From NCBI GenBank assembly GCA_038199755.1, contig JBBPYR010000189.1, forward strand, positions 1-27,380: DNA of 27,380 bases, read 5' to 3'. Below the pieces are notes generated by a model that saw only the letters and a list, made by a program, of their open reading frames with translations, ran no database searches and had not been told where the DNA came from. The first letter of the stretch is position 1; each line of letters opens with the position of its first letter. Made by a program: the position numbers and the translations under genes. Of this stretch, positions 16,591 to 23,442 are shown piece after piece. This DNA is from JBBPYR01 sp038199755. Lineage in GTDB: Bacteria > Chloroflexota > Ktedonobacteria > Ktedonobacterales > Ktedonobacteraceae.

Positions 16591-17241
16591 ATGCGTCGTA
16601 TGATCCTTGTTCCATTGCTCGTGGTACTTATTTTGCTGGCTGTTGTCAGCGGCGTAGGGTACTACATCTATAACAACTACATGTACTACAGCACCGATGA
16701 TTCTCAGGTAACGGGGAGTATCGTTTCTGTTAGCGCACCCACTTCTGGTGCATTGACATCGCTTAATGTGAAGCAGAACGATACGGTTACCGCTGGGCAG
16801 ACCATCGCCACCGTGACACCAGCTAGCGCAACTGGTGCGACCCCGGTCAGCATCACCAGCCCGATTAACGGCACCATTCTGGCCACGTCCGCAGTGCAGG
16901 GGCAGGCAGTTGCTCCCGGCTTGACCTTGCTTCAGCTTACAGACCTAAGTTCATTGACTGTTACCGCTTATGTTGATGAGAATGCCCTCAATAATGTAAA
17001 AGTCGGTCAAGACGTTGATATTCACGTTGACGCCTATGGTGACACCTCCTTCACTGGGAAAGTCAAGCAAATTGTACAGGCCACCGCTGGCTCGTTCTCA
17101 CTGCTTCCAGTGCAAGACAATGCAAGCGGGAACTTTACGAAAGTCGGACAACGTGTTCCAGTAATCATTTCGCTCGATGGCAACGGCGGTAAAGACATTC
17201 TGCCAGGGATGAGCACGGAAGTGACTATTCACATCCATTAG
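16591..17241 (+). CDS. HlyD/EmrA-like membrane fusion protein (short form)
   Basis: This 216-aa protein has one N-terminal membrane anchor (about 5-27, positive residues before it, so the rest is outside). A biotinyl-lipoyl-like hybrid domain follows, split into SVSAPTSGALTSLNVKQND (47-65) and SITSPINGTILATSAVQGQAV, then the beta-barrel (LTVTAYVDENALNNVKVGQDVDIHVD). It ends LPGMSTEVTIHIH, the usual MFP closing strand. Compared with E. coli EmrA (about 390 aa) it lacks the long alpha-hairpin that reaches TolC. That fits a monoderm cell without an outer membrane. TAAGGAG precedes the ATG. It is expected to work with the adjacent MFS exporter. Confidence 0.9.
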   Translation: MRRMILVPLLVVLILLAVVSGVGYYIYNNYMYYSTDDSQVTGSIVSVSAPTSGALTSLNVKQNDTVTAGQTIATVTPASATGATPVSITSPINGTILATSAVQGQAVAPGLTLLQLTDLSSLTVTAYVDENALNNVKVGQDVDIHVDAYGDTSFTGKVKQIVQATAGSFSLLPVQDNASGNFTKVGQRVPVIISLDGNGGKDILPGMSTEVTIHIH

Positions 17242-17261
17242 TCTTACACTAAACTAACCAT

Positions 17262-17312
17262 GATAAGAGAGTAGCTATCTTCTACAGCCCGTTACTTGCT
17301 TACTCTCTTATC
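17262..17312 (+). promoter_or_regulatory. 12-bp inverted repeat before the coiled-coil gene
   Basis: GATAAGAGAGTA (17262-17273) and TACTCTCTTATC (17301-17312) are perfect inverted copies with a 27-base loop. There is no T tract. The 3' arm ends 7 bases before the GGAAGGAG ribosome site of the next gene, so it may be an operator, an RNA-processing site or a translation-control hairpin. Confidence 0.5.
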
Positions 17313-17331
17313 TACGCGGAAGGAGTTCGTA

Positions 17332-17799
17332 GTGAGCTTTCTAATCATCGGTGGATCGTTCGTTGTTGCTCTTCTAGCTATCGTAGGACTCGTTGTGCTC
17401 CTACGTCAGGAGCAGCAGACACAAACAACGTCCACAAATCCTAAGCCAGTCATCGTAGAGAAAACTACGCCTCCTGCTGCTACACCAGCACCAGTAAAGG
17501 CGCAAGAAGTAGAGCGTGTGACACAGGTACTTCCTACAGATCAGGATAGTGATACCCAATACCTTACGCATAATGAGGACGAGCATCTTTATGATGAACA
17601 CCTTTCTATCTCTGAAGGACAGCTCCACGAGTTTGCGGTCGAGTTGCACACGCTACACGAACAGGCCCAGGAACTCGAGCATCGCTTGAGTATTCTTACA
17701 GAGATGATAGGACGCATTCAACATTCTCAGAATGGGCATAGCAGCCTCGAAGAAGAAACCTATCATGCTCAGGACATTCCTTCAGCCAGCGTAAACTAA
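17332..17799 (+). CDS. Small membrane-anchored coiled-coil protein of unknown function
   Basis: This 155-aa protein is not recognised. It starts with GTG at 17332 behind a strong GGAAGGAG; an upstream in-frame TTG at 17296 has no ribosome site. Residues 2-24 are one membrane helix (FLIIGGSFVVALLAIVGLVVLL) followed at once by Arg, which favours a cytoplasmic C-terminus. Residues 30-60 are a Thr/Pro/Ala-rich linker. About 95-130 form an amphipathic helix with heptad spacing (LHEFAVELHTLHEQAQELEH), probably a coiled coil. The tail is acidic. It lies last in the efflux operon, 90 bases after the HlyD-like gene, suggesting an accessory role in the pump or its assembly; that is an inference from position only. 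Confidence 0.75.
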   Translation: MSFLIIGGSFVVALLAIVGLVVLLRQEQQTQTTSTNPKPVIVEKTTPPAATPAPVKAQEVERVTQVLPTDQDSDTQYLTHNEDEHLYDEHLSISEGQLHEFAVELHTLHEQAQELEHRLSILTEMIGRIQHSQNGHSSLEEETYHAQDIPSASVN

Positions 17800-17874
17800 A
17801 AGGTTGGACAGGAAATTGATAGCCCACCATGCTCACATGGTGGGCTATCAATTTCCTGTCCAACCTTTTAGTTT
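17793..17874. terminator. Perfect 39-bp inverted repeat, probable bidirectional terminator
   Basis: Bases 17793-17831 and 17836-17874 are perfect reverse complements, with a loop of only CTCA. Each arm ends outwards in AAACTAAAAGG, so transcription from either side gives a hairpin finishing CCTTTTAGTTT. The arms contain the stop TAA of the coiled-coil gene on the plus strand and the TAA of a 40-codon frame on the minus strand. The stem is far longer than the 7-15 bp of ordinary intrinsic terminators. Confidence 0.8.
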
Positions 17875-17990
17875 TCAATAAGGGAGCGAGTCAGCGTCAA
17901 GATGGTGACGAACGTTCGATAGAGATCAAGCAACTGCTCTCCAACCACTTTCATTACCCCTTCAAAATCGGTAGAAAGAAATAGTTTCAC
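17868..17990 (-). CDS. Possible 40-aa protein at the end of the galactose operon
   Basis: A GTG at 17990 preceded by GAGG at 7 bases opens a 40-codon frame ending in the TAA of the long palindrome. The product begins MKLFLSTDFEGVMKVVGEQL and continues LDLYRTFVTILTLTRSLIEN; it is an amphipathic, weakly hydrophobic peptide. It follows the esterase gene by 39 bases on the same strand. I do not recognise it. The ribosome site and position favour a real gene, but its size leaves chance as an option. Confidence 0.4.
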   Translation of the reverse strand: MKLFLSTDFEGVMKVVGEQLLDLYRTFVTILTLTRSLIEN

Positions 17991-18029
17991 CCATTTTCCT
18001 CTTTCCTATCCATGCTTTTACTGGCACGC

Positions 18030-19253
18030 TCACGCCACGTCAAAAAGGTACGTCAGCGCATCAGCGAGTGTATCACGCCAGAAGCCCCAGCTATGCCCCT
18101 GGTGATATTCACGATAACGATAGGTATAGCTATGTTGCTCAAGCACGCCGACGAGTTGCTGCACTGGTGACAACAAATCTGTGCAACCCTGGTTTTCCGC
18201 GACTGAGAAATTGGTGGAGAAGCACAATTCATAGCTGCCAATAGCAAGATATACCTTCACAGGTAAGTGCGGAGCTACCGCGAACGCAGTTGCCGCGTCA
18301 TAGTGCGTCTGGCCATACTGACTCTTCGTCGCCGTTGACTGCGCCCCCACCAGACCGAAAACATCTGGTCGCTGGCACGCCATATAGAGGGAAATGAGAC
18401 CACCCAACGATGGCCCAATCACACAGCATCGGCGCGGATCGCGCTTAAGCACGAAGCGCTGCTGCATCGCTGGCACCAGTTCATCACAAAAGTAGCGCAC
18501 ATACATGTCATTGCAGTTATATTCGCCGTTACGGTCCAGCGGCGGCGTGAAGATTGCCACCATCGGCGGAATACTGCCAGCATGAATGAGATTATCAAGA
18601 ATGGTTGGCGCATAACCCATGCTCAGATAATCGCCACCATCATGAAAATACACACTCGCGTATGGTCCTTTAGAAGCGTCATAGTCAGGGGGAAGATACA
18701 CCATATATGGGCGTTCCTGCCCCAAGAGAGCACTTCTTATCGTACCATGCTCCAACGTTCCACGCGCGATCCCTGCCTGTATTCTTGTCATCTCTGGACG
18801 TTGATAGGCAGGCATGGCCAGTTCGCTTCTCGCACCAAAGCCAGACGCGCCATGACGTGCGTTGAGCACATCCTGCCGCATATGAAAGCTCACATCATAA
18901 TAGCGAGCTGGGTCAGCCTGAACATGGGGGAGCCGATCACTGGCGATTTCGGCAAAGAGATAATCGAGCCTCGCATCTTCCTCGAAGGCCCGTTCGTAAT
19001 GAAACAATCCGTTACCGATAGGCGTCATGAGCGAGCGCAGCGCGTTCCAGCCATTCCATTCGGCATGAATACCAACCGTGCTATGATGACCAGCGCGGCA
19101 CAAAAAATGCGCCTGTTTGTCCTCGATGATGGGAAAAGAGCCAGCGTGGATAGCCATGTAGGTTTCCGCATACAGGTTTGCACGTTGCGGGTCATCGCGC
19201 AGAGTAGCTAAGAGAACCAAAAAATCGCGAAACGTTGTGTTTGATGTGATCAC
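18030..19253 (-). CDS. Esterase, enterochelin esterase/esterase D-like (PF00756 type)
   Basis: This 407-aa alpha/beta-hydrolase has no signal peptide. Residues 1-150 resemble the beta-sandwich cap of enterochelin-esterase-like proteins (AHFLCRAGHHSTVGIHAEWNGW, GLFHYERAFEEDARLDY). The catalytic domain begins near YMVYLPPDYDASKGPYASVYFHDGGDYL. The nucleophile elbow is GPSLGGL (Ser in G-x-S-x-G), an acidic residue follows in AIGSYE, and the His is in YHQGHSWGFWRD. The GTG at 19253 follows GAGGA by 5 bases. It is 24 bases after galK, so it is co-transcribed; it may de-acylate a sugar or siderophore-like ester, but the substrate is unknown. Family is confident, substrate is not. Confidence 0.82.
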   Translation of the reverse strand: MITSNTTFRDFLVLLATLRDDPQRANLYAETYMAIHAGSFPIIEDKQAHFLCRAGHHSTVGIHAEWNGWNALRSLMTPIGNGLFHYERAFEEDARLDYLFAEIASDRLPHVQADPARYYDVSFHMRQDVLNARHGASGFGARSELAMPAYQRPEMTRIQAGIARGTLEHGTIRSALLGQERPYMVYLPPDYDASKGPYASVYFHDGGDYLSMGYAPTILDNLIHAGSIPPMVAIFTPPLDRNGEYNCNDMYVRYFCDELVPAMQQRFVLKRDPRRCCVIGPSLGGLISLYMACQRPDVFGLVGAQSTATKSQYGQTHYDAATAFAVAPHLPVKVYLAIGSYELCFSTNFSVAENQGCTDLLSPVQQLVGVLEQHSYTYRYREYHQGHSWGFWRDTLADALTYLFDVA

Positions 19254-19277
19254 GCATATCCTCGTTTATAGAAGTAC

Positions 19278-20555
19278 TTACTCGCCCAGCCAGAGCGTGC
19301 CGGGGCCACCAGCCGCACGACAAACGTCAATGCTCGCCTGCCGACCTGTCCGCTCTGGGTAATATCGCTCAACCGCTTGAGACAAGGCCGGAACAGCTTC
19401 ATTACGCACAAGATTGACGGTACAACCACCAAATCCGCCACCCAGCATACGCCCCCCTAACACCCCTTCGATACTGTGAGCTATCTCGACTAGGACATCT
19501 AGTTCTTTACAACTCACCTCATAGTCATCACGTAAACCCGCATGGCCCAGCCACAAAATAGGTCCAATGGCGGCTACCTTCCCCTCTTCCAACAACTCGG
19601 CTATCTGAAAGACACGGGCATTTTCCGCGATGATATAGCCCGCACGTTTACGCAAGCTCTCCGGCAAGACGTGTTGATAGTGCTCAAATTGCTGCTGGCT
19701 AATGTCACGCAACGCCTTAATGTCACGTGCTTGCGTATTCTCCGGCTCATGCTCCATAATCGTTGCGCGCAGCAGTGTTGTAGCCTCTTCACATTGCCTG
19801 CGTCGCTCGTTATAGGCCGAAGAAGCCAGTTCACGCCGCACACTCGTATCGATCACCACCAATGAGATTGCCGGGTCATCAAAGGGAATATAACGATACG
19901 AAAGCGAACGGCAATCAAGCAACACCACCTTCGCTGGTTGCCCCAGACAAGACGCGGCTTGATCGAGGATACCCGAACGCAAACCTGACGCGGCATACTC
20001 TGCCAACTGGCAATAGGCCGCCACCTGCATCGGCGTTACGGTTGCATTGCTATCACCAATCGTCAATTTTCCGCCCGAAAAGAGCGCGCACGCCTGCGCC
20101 GTTGCCACCTCTAGAGCAGCTGAGGAACTCATGCCACCACCGATAGGAACATCGCCGCCAACAACAGCATCAAAACCAGTCAGGGGAATACCCACACGCG
20201 CTAATTCGCGGGCAACGCCAAGGATATAACGTGCCCATCCTGGCAATGCCGCACGCTGTTGCTCAAATGTCTCTGGCAACCCTGCCAATGAAAACTCGGC
20301 TGTGGCCTTGAAATGTGCAGACCATAAACGCACGTTTGTATCATTACGCATTCGTCCAGCAAAGGCCGCGACACGATCTACCGCGCATGGTAACACAAAC
20401 CCATCATTGTAGTCGGTATGCTCACCGATGATATTAACGCGCCCCGGTGCCCAGGCACTGCCCATCGGGCTTGCATACTCCACCTCGTCATGAAAAGCCT
20501 CAGCGAACATATTAGCTGCGTCCTGCGCGGGCTGTGGAAACTTCATCGTAGCCAC
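19278..20555 (-). CDS. galK: Galactokinase
   Basis: This GHMP-family kinase phosphorylates galactose to galactose-1-phosphate in the Leloir pathway. All three family motifs are present in 425 aa: the galactokinase signature GRVNIIGEHTDYNDG (38-52), the ATP-binding GGDVPIGGGMSSSAALE (133-149) and the C-terminal GGRMLGGGFGGCTVNLV. GILDQAASCLGQ carries the catalytic Asp. The start is a GTG at 20555, two bases after the galT stop, with AGAGGTG 7 bases before it, so the two are translationally coupled. An in-frame ATG lies three codons inside. The length is slightly above the E. coli enzyme (382 aa). Confidence 0.95.
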   Translation of the reverse strand: MATMKFPQPAQDAANMFAEAFHDEVEYASPMGSAWAPGRVNIIGEHTDYNDGFVLPCAVDRVAAFAGRMRNDTNVRLWSAHFKATAEFSLAGLPETFEQQRAALPGWARYILGVARELARVGIPLTGFDAVVGGDVPIGGGMSSSAALEVATAQACALFSGGKLTIGDSNATVTPMQVAAYCQLAEYAASGLRSGILDQAASCLGQPAKVVLLDCRSLSYRYIPFDDPAISLVVIDTSVRRELASSAYNERRRQCEEATTLLRATIMEHEPENTQARDIKALRDISQQQFEHYQHVLPESLRKRAGYIIAENARVFQIAELLEEGKVAAIGPILWLGHAGLRDDYEVSCKELDVLVEIAHSIEGVLGGRMLGGGFGGCTVNLVRNEAVPALSQAVERYYPERTGRQASIDVCRAAGGPGTLWLGE

Positions 20556-20556
20556 C

Positions 20557-21471
20557 CTACTTCACCTCTTTCTTTTCAATTGCCTCACGCAGTTCCTTCG
20601 CCTTATCAGCGGGAGCCGAGTCGTTTGTCCACATATACCAAATAGATTCGGATGAGGCCGCGAACTTCAGTTTCCCTGGAGCGCGTCCTATCGCGAGTAT
20701 CTCAACATGCATATGGAAACGCTCATCAGCAAGTTGATGAATGCCCATCAGATACGGCATAGGGGCCATCGCGCCATCAAACAGGCCATTGTAGCCATTG
20801 ATGACGCGCAACAACATCTGCGCGAGGTCACGTAACTCATCGTCTTGCATCAAGCCAATATTGGCGACATGTCGTTTTGGATAGAGATGCACCTCATATG
20901 GATAGCGTACATAGGGCGGCAGAAACGCTTGCCAGCTGCTATTGGTAGCCACCTCATGAACAGTTCCACTCAGCTCTGTACGCACACGGCAGAAAGGGCA
21001 ACCCTTGCCAGCTGCATCGTCCAACTGCACCGTCTCCATCTCACGCTCAAGAATAGGGGGAATAACAGAGACACCGAAGGCCTGACCATGGGGATGATGC
21101 TGCGTCTGCCCAATCACCTCACCGCTATTCTCGAAAATCATCACAGTTGGATAGCGCATTGCCAGATCCGCATACAAATCGCGCCACAGCTTCGTAACCG
21201 CCGTCACCTCGTCTACGCTCAACTGGGGAAAGGTGCGCTGATGCTCACGATTATAAATAACCACATATGCCTCGCCTACTGGCGGTTGCAATGGTGGAAA
21301 ATCGTTGGGATGCAGCCATACCTGAGCATCAGGACTGACACGCCCTTCCGTGATGTCGGCGCAAAAGGGGCAGGCATTGGTTCCTTCACGACGGCTCATA
21401 CGATGCGGTGCATTCACCAGATACTGTCGTAAAATGGGGTTCCAAATTAACGGAGTTTTATGGTCCATCAT
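20557..21471 (-). CDS. galT: Galactose-1-phosphate uridylyltransferase
   Basis: This HIT-superfamily enzyme exchanges galactose-1-phosphate with UDP-glucose to make UDP-galactose and glucose-1-phosphate. The active site is SGEVIGQTQHHPHGQ (116-130), with the nucleophile His in HPHGQ. A zinc CPFC pair is at 34-37, and a second CPFC lies at 158-161. HMHVEILAIGR is the second HIT-like motif. At 304 aa it is shorter than E. coli GalT (348). The start is ATG ATG at 21471/21468 with AGGA about 10 bases upstream. It lies between an unknown 193-aa gene (22 bases) and galK, in a clear operon. No galE or mutarotase is in the window. Confidence 0.93.
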   Translation of the reverse strand: MMDHKTPLIWNPILRQYLVNAPHRMSRREGTNACPFCADITEGRVSPDAQVWLHPNDFPPLQPPVGEAYVVIYNREHQRTFPQLSVDEVTAVTKLWRDLYADLAMRYPTVMIFENSGEVIGQTQHHPHGQAFGVSVIPPILEREMETVQLDDAAGKGCPFCRVRTELSGTVHEVATNSSWQAFLPPYVRYPYEVHLYPKRHVANIGLMQDDELRDLAQMLLRVINGYNGLFDGAMAPMPYLMGIHQLADERFHMHVEILAIGRAPGKLKFAASSESIWYMWTNDSAPADKAKELREAIEKKEVK

Positions 21472-21493
21472 CTGTTGAACATCCTACTTTTTT

Positions 21494-22075
21494 TTAATGA
21501 TGATGCGTCGCTGTCTGGCTTCCCATAAGCACGCAACGCCCTTGAAGTGCCAATTTCGCCAGTTGCTCACCCTTATCAACCACTTCATCAGTGGTAGACT
21601 CGCCGAACAGCCATTCATCCCAGCTAGCTTTATCGGTGAAGAGTGCCCAGGCAACAGGAGCCACCTGCTCGCGGGCCGCACGCATCAATGCAAGCGCATG
21701 CTCAAAGCCCGGCTCTAACTGCTCTAGTGGTGGCAGATCCATCTCTCCCACAATGGCGGCATGGGGCGTCGTATATAACGCCTCAAGCGTACGAATAGTA
21801 CGTACTTCACCCGCGCCAACCTCACACACGCACCCAGCTACCAGCACCTCGCGCCCTTCGCCATTGTCTGCTTGCAGCGTGTCCCACACGCCAGCCAACA
21901 AGCTACAATGGGTGGGTAGCCCTTGCAAAAAACTGCTTATTTCCTGTTTGCTCCAACCATGCCAGCTATAGCCATCATCGCCTTGAGCCAAGCGTAACGC
22001 CGCATCCAGCAATGGCTTCATAGCATGCCACAAACGCGCCTCGGCAGCGAGCACAACTACTTCTTCTGCTAACAC
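21494..22075 (-). CDS. Uncharacterised 193-aa protein, first gene of the galactose operon
   Basis: I do not recognise this protein. It starts with GTG at 22075 behind GGGGAG (7 bases). It is soluble, acidic and predicted mixed alpha/beta: an N-terminal helical part (VVVLAAEARLWHAMKPLLDA), a WHGWSKQEISSFLQGLP segment, a strand-rich middle (EVLVAGCVCEVGAGEVRTIRTLEALY) and a helical C-terminus with PGFEHALALMRAAREQV and DKASWDEWLF. It ends in three His residues. There is no signal peptide or known catalytic motif. Close spacing to galT suggests co-expression and a role linked to galactose use, but this rests on position alone. Confidence 0.75.
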   Translation of the reverse strand: MLAEEVVVLAAEARLWHAMKPLLDAALRLAQGDDGYSWHGWSKQEISSFLQGLPTHCSLLAGVWDTLQADNGEGREVLVAGCVCEVGAGEVRTIRTLEALYTTPHAAIVGEMDLPPLEQLEPGFEHALALMRAAREQVAPVAWALFTDKASWDEWLFGESTTDEVVDKGEQLAKLALQGRCVLMGSQTATHHH

Positions 22076-22106
22076 GCCTCATCTCCCCTAATCGTTCTAC
22101 ACAGCC

Positions 22107-22123
22107 AAAAAGGATACCTTTTT
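22107..22123. promoter_or_regulatory. Palindrome in the galactose operon leader
   Basis: AAAAAGG-ATA-CCTTTTT is a perfect 7-bp inverted repeat just downstream of the putative start site near 22130. It could be an operator or a small leader hairpin. Confidence 0.4.
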
Positions 22124-22136
22124 CTCTGCTCTCCCA

Positions 22137-22145
22137 AGTATAGCA
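22137..22145 (-). promoter_or_regulatory. Possible extended -10 promoter of the galactose operon
   Basis: TGCTATACT on the minus strand (22145-22137) has the TG of an extended -10 and a good hexamer. No clear -35 lies at 17 bases. The leader to the GTG would be about 55 bases. Confidence 0.45.
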
Positions 22146-22223
22146 CCATCGCCCCACAACATGCTATCACGGCATTCAAGTAGTCGCCACGCTCATCTTC
22201 CCCCAATGAAACTCACGCAAACA

Positions 22224-22232
22224 TGATATAAT
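22224..22232 (+). promoter_or_regulatory. Extended -10 promoter before the small membrane protein
   Basis: TGATATAAT contains a perfect TATAAT (22227-22232) preceded by TG. The -35 region is poor. It is about 60 bases before the GTG start and may also drive the kinase and oxidoreductase genes. Confidence 0.5.
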
Positions 22233-22294
22233 AAAAAAACTTGCATGCATGTAACGTGTCACACTTCGGTTCCAGAATATTGAGGATTTCGCCT

Positions 22295-22591
22295 GTGAAC
22301 ACCCAACTTCTTTCACTTTTTACAGGAATCGCAGGAGGTGTGGGCATCATAGTACTTCTGCTCCTTACGGGCATGATTCTGTGGTATTATCGTGGCTGTC
22401 GCCTGGGCAGCTTTCGCTGGCGATGGCGCAATCTCCGCCTCAAACAACTAGCGGCTCTGGCCTGCCTCTTCTGCCTGGCCATGACCGCCAGCTATGCCGT
22501 CCTACAAGAAGCCTGGACCTTTGTGTATTTAATCGCGGCCATCAAGACAGGCACATGGTGGTTCCGTATTGCCCTCAGCCAACGCATCTAA
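22295..22591 (+). CDS. Small integral membrane protein of unknown function
   Basis: This 98-aa protein begins with GTG at 22295, with TGAGGA 8 bases upstream. An earlier in-frame TTG at 22241 lies almost on the -10 and was rejected. It has a first membrane helix (about 9-30, IAGGVGIIVLLLLTGMILWYY), a basic loop rich in Arg and Trp (CRLGSFRWRWRNLRLKQ), then hydrophobic segments ALACLFCLAMTASYAVL and WTFVYLIAAIKTGTWWF. The basic loop would be cytoplasmic. I do not recognise a family. It precedes an APH(3')-like gene by 44 bases on the same strand, so joint transcription is possible. Confidence 0.6.
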   Translation: MNTQLLSLFTGIAGGVGIIVLLLLTGMILWYYRGCRLGSFRWRWRNLRLKQLAALACLFCLAMTASYAVLQEAWTFVYLIAAIKTGTWWFRIALSQRI

Positions 22592-22635
22592 GCATTCCAT
22601 CCTGCTACTATGCCATGTGATAGACTATCTGTATT

Positions 22636-23424
22636 ATGACGACGCATACATTACCTGCCGACCTACAAACGCTCCTTGCGGGCGCAACATGGCAAGCTAT
22701 TGATGTCGGTTGCTCCGGCAATCAGGTCTATCGTATCATCCATCCTAATACTTCCGTTTGCTATCTCAAGATAGCAAACACTGACAACCAAGCTGAGCTA
22801 CAAACTGAAAAAGCCTGCCTCACTTGGTTGCAAAGCCGCCTGCCCGTTCCGCAAGTGTATGCGTTCGCGCACGATCAGATTCACAGCTATCTGCTTTTAT
22901 CGGAAATACCAGGGCTGATGGCGTGTGACAAAACATTTGAGCGCGATATTCCCACGCTGGTCAATCTCTTAGCCGCCGGGCTACGGCAAATTCATCAAGT
23001 CGCTATCACAGACTGCCCCTTTGACCAACGCTTACTACACAAATTAGAACTGGCGCAAAGGCGTGTCGCGACAGGGTTAGTGGATGAGACCGATTTTGAT
23101 GAGCAACGTCAGGGCATGAATGCAGAGACGCTGCTCAAGCAACTTCTCGCAAACCAGCCACGTGACGAAGACCTTGTTTTCACACATGGAGACTATTGTT
23201 TACCCAACGTCTTGCTCGATCCTCAACAACGGCGCGTCAATGGCTTTATCGATTGGGGACGCGCAGGCATTGCTGATCGTTACCAGGACTTAGCACTCGC
23301 AGCACGTAGCCTGATCTACAATGTAGGACCGGGCTGGGAGCCGTTATTATGGCATGAGTACGGACTCACAACCGTCGAAGAGGAGAAGATAGCCTTTTAT
23401 CAACTGCTCGACGAGTTTTTCTAA
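22636..23424 (+). CDS. Aminoglycoside 3'-phosphotransferase-like kinase (APH(3') family)
   Basis: This 262-aa enzyme has the kinase-like fold that phosphorylates the 3'-OH of kanamycin- or neomycin-type aminoglycosides. Key motifs align with APH(3') enzymes: VGCSGNQVYRI (nucleotide loop, 24-34), the ATP-binding Lys in CYLKIA (K45), catalytic FTHGDYCLPNVLLD (182-195, Asp186, Asn191), GFIDWGRAGIADRYQDLALA (203-222, metal-binding Asp206), and the family-specific ending KIAFYQLLDEFF. Length matches the family (about 260-270). The ribosome site before ATG 22636 is weak. It is followed after 18 bases by an LLM-class oxidoreductase. Resistance is likely but untested; it may instead protect against, or act in making, a natural compound. 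Confidence 0.88.
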   Translation: MTTHTLPADLQTLLAGATWQAIDVGCSGNQVYRIIHPNTSVCYLKIANTDNQAELQTEKACLTWLQSRLPVPQVYAFAHDQIHSYLLLSEIPGLMACDKTFERDIPTLVNLLAAGLRQIHQVAITDCPFDQRLLHKLELAQRRVATGLVDETDFDEQRQGMNAETLLKQLLANQPRDEDLVFTHGDYCLPNVLLDPQQRRVNGFIDWGRAGIADRYQDLALAARSLIYNVGPGWEPLLWHEYGLTTVEEEKIAFYQLLDEFF

Positions 23425-23442
23425 CGAAGGAGAACAGAACCT

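Noticed and set aside
18582..19211. 209-codon plus-strand frame in the esterase gene
   Set aside because: It is antisense to a well-supported alpha/beta-hydrolase and shows no domain.
20845..21432. 195-codon plus-strand frame in galT
   Set aside because: It is antisense to galT with its HPHGQ active site.
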